A stretch of DNA of 18,197 nucleotides from a bacterium (GTDB lineage Bacteria > Patescibacteriota > Minisyncoccia > Minisyncoccales > PEYH01). The position numbers and the translations under genes are program-made. Every line of letters starts with the position of its first letter. The stretch's first letter is position 1. The stretch lies in assembly GCA_021163545.1 (NCBI GenBank), contig JAGGTU010000049.1, positions 1 through 18,197 of the forward strand, given 5' to 3'. Positions 12,173 to 18,197 of the stretch are shown here, in pieces. A model generated the notes under the pieces. The model saw nothing but the letters and a program-made list of their open reading frames with translations, did no database searches and was not told the DNA's origin.

Positions 12173-13284
12173 TGGTTTAATTGCACTGCTTTTAAATAAA
12201 TTTCTTTTATTTTTTTAATCATCGCTTCTTCCCTAAAGAGTTTTTTTGCGCGCAAAAAAGCGTTATTGGAAAACTTCTGGTAGAGATCCTTCTCAAAAAG
12301 AAGGCGCTCTATGGCTTTTTTTAGAGCTTTTTTATCTTTTGCCTTTACAACAAACCCAGTTACATTATTTTTATTCGCCCAGCTTGTACCTGTGCCAAGT
12401 TCGGTTGAAATAACAGGCTTTCTACATGTCATTGCTTCAATTAAGACAATCCCAAAAGCCTCTGAACGATAAATTGAGGGAAGAACTAAAAATTTGCAAG
12501 CATGATAAAAACAAATTAAATCTTCTTCTTCCTGAAAAGGAAGAAAATAAACTTTAGAGGTAATCTGAAGCTTTTTTACAAGTCGATGCAACTTGTTTCT
12601 CTCAGGTCCGTCTCCAATAATTACCAAATTAGTTGGGATGTCCTTAATCACTTCAATTAAATACGAAACTCCCTTGTAATAACTCAATCGCCCTACAAAA
12701 AGAACAAAATTTCCATATCTTTGTTTAATCTCGTTAATCTTTTGAGTGTTTGGATTTTGATATTTTGATAATGATACCCCAAAAGGTACCACAACGCATT
12801 TATAAGAAAATTTTTGTAGAATTGGAGAAGTTCTAACCAAATTGGGGTTGGAAACAAGAATCTTAGATGATTTTTTGAGAGTATGATATAAAAAAGGTCT
12901 TATAAAAATCTCTAAAAATTTTTGACGAACAATATCTGAATGATAATGAACCACTATTTTAGCTTTTGTTGGAAATAAAAATAAGGCTAAGTCTGCCAAA
13001 GGAAATGGATGATGCAGATCGATTATGTGATAGTTGTGCCTTTTGCGCCGGAATAGACGAAAAAAATCTAAAGAAATTGGAAGATGCCAAAAATTAAACA
13101 AAATTTTGGCGCGATAAACTTTTGTATTGTTAAAAACCTCAACCCTTCTTCGCTTCTCACAGCAAAGCACCTCAACTTTAAATTGAGAGTCTTTGTTCAA
13201 CTCTTCTGCTATCTGTCCGACTATTCTCTCTATTCCCCCAATTCTTGGATAGTAAAATTTGCTTACCTGAAGAATTTTAATCAT
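12169..13284 (-). CDS. GT4-family glycosyltransferase
   Basis: This 371-residue protein has a GT-B fold typical of retaining family 4 enzymes. The N-terminal acceptor domain opens ILQVSKFYYPRIGGIERIV with the GGIER glycine loop (16-20), and HYHSD lies at 113-117. The C-terminal donor domain has FVGRLSYYKG (196-205), IIGDGPER (222-229) and the E-x7-E signature E275/E283 in SEAFGIVLIEA. It transfers a sugar from a nucleotide donor to a growing lipid-linked glycan on the cytoplasmic side. It is full length for the family, shares 4-base ATGA overlaps with the GT2 gene upstream and the ligase downstream, and is clearly co-translated with them. Donor and linkage cannot be predicted. Confidence 0.93.
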   Translation of the reverse strand: MIKILQVSKFYYPRIGGIERIVGQIAEELNKDSQFKVEVLCCEKRRRVEVFNNTKVYRAKILFNFWHLPISLDFFRLFRRKRHNYHIIDLHHPFPLADLALFLFPTKAKIVVHYHSDIVRQKFLEIFIRPFLYHTLKKSSKILVSNPNLVRTSPILQKFSYKCVVVPFGVSLSKYQNPNTQKINEIKQRYGNFVLFVGRLSYYKGVSYLIEVIKDIPTNLVIIGDGPERNKLHRLVKKLQITSKVYFLPFQEEEDLICFYHACKFLVLPSIYRSEAFGIVLIEAMTCRKPVISTELGTGTSWANKNNVTGFVVKAKDKKALKKAIERLLFEKDLYQKFSNNAFLRAKKLFREEAMIKKIKEIYLKAVQLNQ

Positions 13285-14207
13285 TTTAATGCGTTCAATA
13301 AAAAGTATAGATAACGTCCAAGATGAAACCCTCTAGGTCCCAAATAAGTGAGTAAATAGGAACCCACATATCTAATTTCTGGGTTCAATCGTACAGCTTT
13401 TGAAAAATATATCCGAGCTTTCTTGTATTGATTTAATTTCCCGTATGCCATTCCCATCAGATAATTTAAAAAAGCAAGAGCTCTTGGTCCTTGTGTAACG
13501 TAATATTGATAATGTTTTCGGTAAAAATACTTGGTATCATCTAACAGTTTTTTAAAGTCACTCCTTGTCAAAGAAGTTTTTCGCCAGGGCATGTCCACAT
13601 AACAATAGTAAAGAGGTCGGTCAATGGGGATTATTTTTATCTTCTTGATATCACACTGAATACTTAAATCTAAATCTTCCAAATGAGACAAAGACTCGTC
13701 AAATCGAATATGTTGTTGAGAAAAAACATTTTTTGTAAAAATGCTACCTACAGCAATTGGCCTCTCCCAAGGCATGGGTTTTCTCCTCGATGGTTTATGT
13801 TTTCTTATAATAAAATTTCGAGTGAGCCGATAAAAAAAACAAAATCCAACCAAAATAATCGTGTGGGCTGAAGGAGAGATTTCAATGTTTTCTATCGCTT
13901 GAAAAAACTGGGGAGATAATGCATCATCGTCATCAAGAAAAACTAAAAAATCTCCAGTGCTTTTTTCAATGCCTATATTGCGTGCTATTGAAGGGCTTTT
14001 CTGCTTAATTTTATGATAAAAAAGGTTGTGTCCATTTGTATGAAAAAACGAAATTATCCTAAATACTTCTTCGGAATCTCCATTATCAATTACGATAATT
14101 TCTTTCTCCAAGGTTGTTTTAGCATCAATAACACTTTGTATAGCTCTTTTAAGTAAATTTGGGCGATTATGGGTGGGAATTATAATACTCACTTTAGAGA
14201 CACTCAT
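13281..14207 (-). CDS. GT2-family glycosyltransferase with short helical tail
   Basis: This 308-residue GT-A enzyme begins VSIIIPTHNRPNLLKRAI, the nucleotide-binding start of family 2. ARNIGIEKSTGDFLVFLDDD leads to the metal-binding Asp cluster at 92-95, and HLEDLDL (175-181) holds the likely catalytic base D178. Residues 240-275 (LAFLNYLMGMAYGKLNQYKK then ARIYFSKAVRLNPE) read like one TPR unit, echoing the TPR tails of the two ligase proteins nearby. No membrane segment is obvious. It overlaps its neighbours by ATGA on both sides and probably adds one sugar to the same glycan as the GT4 enzyme. Substrate is unknown. Confidence 0.92.
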   Translation of the reverse strand: MSVSKVSIIIPTHNRPNLLKRAIQSVIDAKTTLEKEIIVIDNGDSEEVFRIISFFHTNGHNLFYHKIKQKSPSIARNIGIEKSTGDFLVFLDDDDALSPQFFQAIENIEISPSAHTIILVGFCFFYRLTRNFIIRKHKPSRRKPMPWERPIAVGSIFTKNVFSQQHIRFDESLSHLEDLDLSIQCDIKKIKIIPIDRPLYYCYVDMPWRKTSLTRSDFKKLLDDTKYFYRKHYQYYVTQGPRALAFLNYLMGMAYGKLNQYKKARIYFSKAVRLNPEIRYVGSYLLTYLGPRGFHLGRYLYFLLNALK

Positions 14208-15202
14208 GGTCTTTCAAAAACTACTTCTAAACATTTTCTAAGACCTTTCTCCATCAATTGTCTGTTCTGTAAAAAATCTTCTAAGGTTAACTTTATATAT
14301 CCTGGAGCGTAATCAATTCGTCTGCTCAGCCAAAAGAAAATGTTTTGACATAATTGAGGGGCCGCTAATATTTCTGGTTCTGGTTCCCGAGTAACACAAC
14401 TAATCCTAAAACCATTCTTTTTCATTAGCCTAAATAATTTTTCGGTATCTGATTTTAAAATTGGATGAACCTCTATAGCAATTTTGAGAGGATGGCTAGA
14501 TTTCAAAAGTTTCTCCATTCCCTTAAGCACTTCTAATTCGTATCCTTCAACGTCCATTCTTATAAAGTTGGGCTTTTCTTTATCTTGCAAGAACTCATCC
14601 ATGGTAGTAACTTGAATGGTTAACTTGTTCTTACATTCTAAATCTTGAGTTGGCAAAAGAGAGCTACGATTACGATGAGAAGGTATAAATATAGTTTCTG
14701 TCTTGTTTACACCTCCTGCTGCTAATTGATATACTTCAACATTGGTTAGATTGTTGATTTGAATATTTTTTCTTAATAGAGCAACGTTTTGCGGCACTGG
14801 CTCCAAGCAGTATATTTTGCCTTGAGAGCCTATTATTTGCGATTCTAAAAGCATATAATATCCTATATTTGCCCCAATTTCTAACACAACATCGCCAGGG
14901 CGGAGTATTTTGGAAAGTATGGCTGAAAGAAACGGTTCTCTTTTTTTATTGATCAAAAGATCAAAAGACAACCCTTCATCATTTAAGTCCACCATCATTT
15001 TAAGTTTACCAAGAGAAATAATCGGAAACGGATTGCTCAGGTAGCGTTTTTTTAATTGTTTCTTTCTAAGCTTATAACGTAAAGAGAGCAATTGAAAAAA
15101 AGTAAAGCGCAAAAGTCGGAAGAAAAAAATCTTGGGAGGATCTCCTTTAAAACTTTCGATTATTTTTTTAAGTTTTACTCGATAGTTCTTCATTGTCGAC
15201 AT
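14204..15202 (-). CDS. FkbM-family methyltransferase
   Basis: This 332-residue protein has a class I SAM-dependent methyltransferase core. Motif I is VVLEIGANIGYY (105-116), followed by IYCLEPVPQNVALLRKN (130-146) with the acidic E134 after strand 2. NFIRMDVEGYELEVLKGME (212-230) is the FkbM signature. An N-terminal basic and hydrophobic stretch (residues 20-55) precedes the core. FkbM enzymes O-methylate sugars or similar hydroxyls, so here it probably methylates a residue of the surface glycan. Met1 at 15202 gives a 35-base overlap with the flippase stop; Met4 (15193) would shorten this to 26. The gene is coupled downstream to the GT2 gene by ATGA. Confidence 0.9.
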   Translation of the reverse strand: MSTMKNYRVKLKKIIESFKGDPPKIFFFRLLRFTFFQLLSLRYKLRKKQLKKRYLSNPFPIISLGKLKMMVDLNDEGLSFDLLINKKREPFLSAILSKILRPGDVVLEIGANIGYYMLLESQIIGSQGKIYCLEPVPQNVALLRKNIQINNLTNVEVYQLAAGGVNKTETIFIPSHRNRSSLLPTQDLECKNKLTIQVTTMDEFLQDKEKPNFIRMDVEGYELEVLKGMEKLLKSSHPLKIAIEVHPILKSDTEKLFRLMKKNGFRISCVTREPEPEILAAPQLCQNIFFWLSRRIDYAPGYIKLTLEDFLQNRQLMEKGLRKCLEVVFERP

Positions 15203-16478
15203 TTTTCAAATATACAAAACACCAGATTCCGGTAGAAGCAAGTAAAAATAGATATGTAAGTAAGGTAGCAACAGATGCTCCATTTAAAGAGTATTTAGGA
15301 ATTAAGAGATAATTCAATATAAAATTCATTATTACAGCCGTACTAATCAATATCAGAAAAATTTGTTGCTTGTTAACGATTATTAAGAAATTTTTGAGTG
15401 GTAAAAAGAAGTATGAGCATCCCAAAGCAAGTAATAAAATTCTTAAAGAGAACACAGCCGGCAGAAATTCTTTTCCGTAAAGCAATTTGATAATCTGAGG
15501 TGTGTAAAATAAACCTATACTTAAAATCGGAACTAACACCAATCCCATAACGATAAATTGCAGTTTAAACAGTTGTAAAAGTCTTTCTTTTGCAATATTG
15601 GTTGCCCGCGAAACCGTAGGAAAAAAAGCATAAGAAATTAATACTCCTATCCCTAATAAAAGACCGATAATCCTATAATTAGCATTATACCAGCCCACCG
15701 CCTGAAATTGACGCCAATGCCCCATCATAACACTATCCAATCTGGCGAAAACATCTGTTAAAATACCACCCAAAGCAATAGGCCAAGCCATATATAGATA
15801 GGTTTTCCAAGTGCGAAAATTAATTTTAGGCAAAAAATAGATTTTATATTTAAAAAGCGTATATAGTGTAGCCATTATTAAAGTAGCAATAGCACAACCA
15901 ACATACAGCCATGCAAAAGCTTTTAGGGAAGAGCCTTTCCACGCTATTAATAAACCCCCGACTAAAAAAATTATCGATTGAAATATCTGCAGTATAGTTT
16001 GAGCATAGAAATGTTGGTAGCCCTGAAAAAGCGCAAAATAGAAGTCCACAAGGGAACTGAAGGTTATAAAAAGACCAAACAGAATAATGAGTTGCCGAAT
16101 TAAGGGGTCAGGGGTGATATATAAAGAGAAAATGCAAACAATAATATAAGTTATAATACTGGTCAATATCCGAAACCCATATAAGTGGGGAAGTATTTTT
16201 TTGGCATCTAGACCTCTGTTTATATCACGAACAATGAGTCGTCCTGTGCCAAAATTGGCTAACATAAGAAAAATTGCGGCAAAATTAAAAGCAAAGCTAA
16301 ATTTACCATACATTTCTGGCAAAAAAATGCGTGCTATCAAAACAATTACAACAAATTTAGTAAGCCTAGTAAAAGCCTCTCCCAAACCTAACCAAAAAAT
16401 ATTTCTAAAAATCTGTTTTTCTGAAGCAATATGTTTAAAAAAGAGCTTCAAAGAGAAAAAGAGGCGTCCTATTTTCAT
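15168..16478 (-). CDS. Wzx-like lipid-linked oligosaccharide flippase
   Basis: This 436-residue protein is hydrophobic almost throughout, with about 14 likely membrane helices, as expected for the MATE/MVF/Wzx flippase superfamily. Family wording includes NIFWLGLGEAFTRLTKFVVI near the start, FLPEMYGKFSFAFNFA (52-67), FGTGRLIVRDI (76-86), DVFARLDSVMMGHW (242-255) in the seventh-helix region, and LLYGKEFLPA (332-341). It would move undecaprenyl-linked oligosaccharide across the membrane before polymerisation or ligation. It is the first gene of a five-gene minus-strand operon (flippase, FkbM, GT2, GT4, ligase). No Shine-Dalgarno sequence precedes its ATG. Confidence 0.92.
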   Translation of the reverse strand: MKIGRLFFSLKLFFKHIASEKQIFRNIFWLGLGEAFTRLTKFVVIVLIARIFLPEMYGKFSFAFNFAAIFLMLANFGTGRLIVRDINRGLDAKKILPHLYGFRILTSIITYIIVCIFSLYITPDPLIRQLIILFGLFITFSSLVDFYFALFQGYQHFYAQTILQIFQSIIFLVGGLLIAWKGSSLKAFAWLYVGCAIATLIMATLYTLFKYKIYFLPKINFRTWKTYLYMAWPIALGGILTDVFARLDSVMMGHWRQFQAVGWYNANYRIIGLLLGIGVLISYAFFPTVSRATNIAKERLLQLFKLQFIVMGLVLVPILSIGLFYTPQIIKLLYGKEFLPAVFSLRILLLALGCSYFFLPLKNFLIIVNKQQIFLILISTAVIMNFILNYLLIPKYSLNGASVATLLTYLFLLASTGIWCFVYLKNVDNEELSSKT

Positions 16479-16544
16479 GTTGTTTTCTAGAAAAAATCGA
16501 TAATAGAAGTTTTAGTTTATTTGTATTAGATCCCTTTTCGCTAT
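16479..16544 (-). promoter_or_regulatory. Candidate promoter for the flippase operon
   Basis: This 66-base gap separates the metallopeptidase stop from the flippase start on the same strand and is the widest gap on the right side. Read on the minus strand it holds TATTAT (plus positions 16500-16505), a fair -10 element 21 bases before the ATG, which would leave a very short 5' leader. A matching -35 is not convincing. A 5-bp inverted repeat near 16527-16548 is too weak to call a terminator. The flippase operon could also be read through from the peptidase gene. Confidence 0.3.
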
Positions 16545-18197
16545 CTAGTCTTCAGCTAATAACTGATTAACTTTTCTTCTCGTCATGGGACCCACAAAGC
16601 CGGTGGGGTAAGTTAAGCCAAGGGGTTCTAAAATTTCATCCTTGTATTTTTCTTGAAAACGCATCACTGCCTGTTTTGTGAGTGTTAAGAAATTTCCCGT
16701 AACAAGTCCCTCGGGATAGATGTCTTTTCCTTGGCTTTTTAAAAATTCCTGCAGGCATCTTACCTGAGGATCGTTCATCATCCCGTAATAAAGGTTTTTG
16801 GTTATTTGCCTGCAGCTGATACTCTGCTTGGCAAGCAATTGGCTTAATAGTCTTTGGAGCCTCAATATTTCCTGTTGTAATTCTTGAATTTTTGCCTTCA
16901 GTTCCTCAATTGTCATCTGATTTATGGGTTTTGTGGGTTGTTGAGAGGTATCTTCCGTAAGAGTTGATATATCTATTTCAAAATGATATGTTGTCTCATT
17001 TTTCCCAAAACCAGAGGTTTTGTATCCCACAGTTGGAATAAGAATTAAAGAAATGTTCTCTTTGGCAAAAGTAGGCAAAGAAATTGTCTTAGATGACTCT
17101 GGAATTTCTAATCTTTCTATGGAAATCTCTGTGCCATTTTTCTTAACAATATAGGGAACAATAAGATTTGGAGCGTCTAAATTTTTAATCTCAACTTCTA
17201 AGCCTTTGTTACCCCCAATAATTTTAAACCAGCGTGCGGACCAGTCTTTGATATTGTAAACTAAAGTGATAGTTGTCTTCTGAGTGGTGGGAAGAAAAAC
17301 CAAAGAAGGCGTTATTTTAAAATTCTTGAGATTTTCGTTTTTATAACAATAATATGCCCCATAGGAGCAGTCATTTAAATAAAGCGCTAAAACCCAGTCT
17401 AAGAAAATATCTTGAAAAGTTTTATCAAAACCGTTTTTTTCTAAGGCATAATTTATTGCCTCAATCCCTGTTTTCTTTGTATGTAAAGAGTCTTTGAGAA
17501 TTTCTATACCATAATGATCTACTAAATATTGGGTAAATAGGTTTACCACGCCATAATCTGCTTTTTTGTTTTTCCATTCACATAAAGAATCATTAGGAGA
17601 ACTTAAAAACTCTTTGATTCTTGCCTCTAAATTGCTTCCCAGAAGTTGATCATCATATCCAAGTAGAGTCGGTGAGTAATCTGCCCGCGCTTCATTTAAC
17701 CAAACTTCTTCCTGCGTCTCTAAAAGTTTTTCTTTTTGATAAAAAGTAATTAAATGAGTAAATTCATGGGCCAGATAACTTTTTGCCAAGGAAGTTGCCA
17801 GGTATTCTACATTTAAGTAAATCATTTCTCTCTGGTTAGACTCTGGCGCCTGTACTTTTAAATACTCATCTATGCTGCGGTTATAGCCTCCAATTCCTTC
17901 TCTCATCTGATGAAACAAAATTGTAATTCGATAGTCCTTATCTATCCCGGGTTTCCATTCGGAACCATAGAGCGAAGTTAAAGCAGGGTAAATTTTTTTA
18001 TCAAATTCCTCTGAAAGGCTTGTAATATTATTTAAAGCTTCTTGTTTCTCCTGAGAAGTTAACTGATCCCACCATTTGTCTTCTATATAAAAATAGGCTT
18101 TAACTCCAATGTGGCGTAAAGTTGCAGAAAGAGATTCCCTATGTAATGCGTCGTAGTCAGACTCAATGAAAAAATTAACTTTCTGGCCAAATGTATC
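16545..18197 (-). CDS. Gluzincin-like zinc metallopeptidase with C-terminal peptidoglycan-binding domain, 5' end off window
   Basis: The frame is open to the right edge. A TTG at 17918 could be mistaken for a start, but 93 more in-frame codons lie before it (from DTFGQKVNFFIE), so the true start and any signal peptide are missing. Counting visible residues from the edge, HEFTH lies at 144-148 and NEARAD at 168-173, giving the HExxH plus Glu zinc site of gluzincin peptidases, close to the M30/hyicolysin pattern. A beta-rich region follows at about 290-410. MTIEELKAKIQELQQEILRL starts a coiled coil, and a peptidoglycan-binding-like domain ends the protein (CRQITKNLYYG, CLQEFLKSQGKDIYPEG, TGFVGPMTRRKVNQLL). 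This tail is common in Parcubacteria exported proteins. It is likely exported and held to the cell wall. Substrate is unknown. Confidence 0.85.
   Translation of the reverse strand, partial: DTFGQKVNFFIESDYDALHRESLSATLRHIGVKAYFYIEDKWWDQLTSQEKQEALNNITSLSEEFDKKIYPALTSLYGSEWKPGIDKDYRITILFHQMREGIGGYNRSIDEYLKVQAPESNQREMIYLNVEYLATSLAKSYLAHEFTHLITFYQKEKLLETQEEVWLNEARADYSPTLLGYDDQLLGSNLEARIKEFLSSPNDSLCEWKNKKADYGVVNLFTQYLVDHYGIEILKDSLHTKKTGIEAINYALEKNGFDKTFQDIFLDWVLALYLNDCSYGAYYCYKNENLKNFKITPSLVFLPTTQKTTITLVYNIKDWSARWFKIIGGNKGLEVEIKNLDAPNLIVPYIVKKNGTEISIERLEIPESSKTISLPTFAKENISLILIPTVGYKTSGFGKNETTYHFEIDISTLTEDTSQQPTKPINQMTIEELKAKIQELQQEILRLQRLLSQLLAKQSISCRQITKNLYYGMMNDPQVRCLQEFLKSQGKDIYPEGLVTGNFLTLTKQAVMRFQEKYKDEILEPLGLTYPTGFVGPMTRRKVNQLLAED

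Noticed and set aside
16201..16503. A 100-codon plus-strand open frame opposite the flippase start
   Set aside because: It is antisense to a conserved membrane protein. Its Lys-rich composition is what the reverse strand of AT-rich membrane-protein codons gives.
1..18197. Alternative genetic code (TGA as Gly, as in Gracilibacteria/Absconditabacteria)
   Set aside because: TGA ends the polymerase, AMP phosphorylase and GT4 frames at natural protein lengths and forms the ATGA overlaps, so it acts as a stop.

Overview
The window looks like a fragment of a Candidate Phyla Radiation bacterium, most likely a Parcubacteria-type lineage. The DNA is AT-rich, genes are tightly packed with many 4-base ATGA start/stop overlaps, and TGA is used as a stop. 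The right-hand gene ends in a peptidoglycan-binding domain whose wording (IYPEGLVTG, then FQEKY, then TGFVGPMTRRK) is typical of Parcubacteria secreted proteins. The cell-surface genes (polyprenyl-phosphate sugar transferase, O-antigen ligase-like proteins, flippase) are bacterial, whereas the nucleotide-salvage genes and the DNA polymerase belong to families best known from archaea. The lineage assignment is inference; there is no rRNA or ribosomal protein gene here to confirm it.

Left block (1-8925, all minus strand, read from right to left): an O-antigen ligase/TPR membrane protein, an archaeal-type family B DNA polymerase, ribose-1,5-bisphosphate isomerase, form III RuBisCO, AMP phosphorylase, a Q-rich winged-helix protein, a 12-bp tandem repeat array with an inverted copy, and a PIN-domain protein cut by the left edge. 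Three consecutive genes make a complete route: AMP + Pi to ribose 1,5-bisphosphate (AMP phosphorylase), to ribulose 1,5-bisphosphate (isomerase), then with CO2 to two 3-phosphoglycerate (RuBisCO). All expected catalytic residues are present. The polymerase has its core catalytic carboxylates, but it departs from the family at two conserved motif positions and ends just where archaeal enzymes carry their PCNA-binding tail.

Middle and right block (8963-16478): a surface polysaccharide or glycoprotein cluster. A plus-strand initiating sugar-phosphate transferase sits between two paralogous O-antigen ligase/TPR proteins. The second of these ends a minus-strand operon of flippase, FkbM methyltransferase, GT2 and GT4 glycosyltransferases. 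Together they could start a glycan on undecaprenyl phosphate, extend it, methylate it, flip it, and polymerise it or transfer it to an acceptor.

Right edge (16545-18197): a gluzincin-like zinc metallopeptidase with a coiled coil and a C-terminal peptidoglycan-binding domain. Its reading frame is still open at the window edge, so its N-terminus is missing.

No tRNA, rRNA, CRISPR array or insertion sequence was seen. No stretch over 300 bases lacks a gene; the longest gene-free stretch is 225-327, which the repeat array largely fills. Clear Shine-Dalgarno sequences are missing in front of nearly every start codon.
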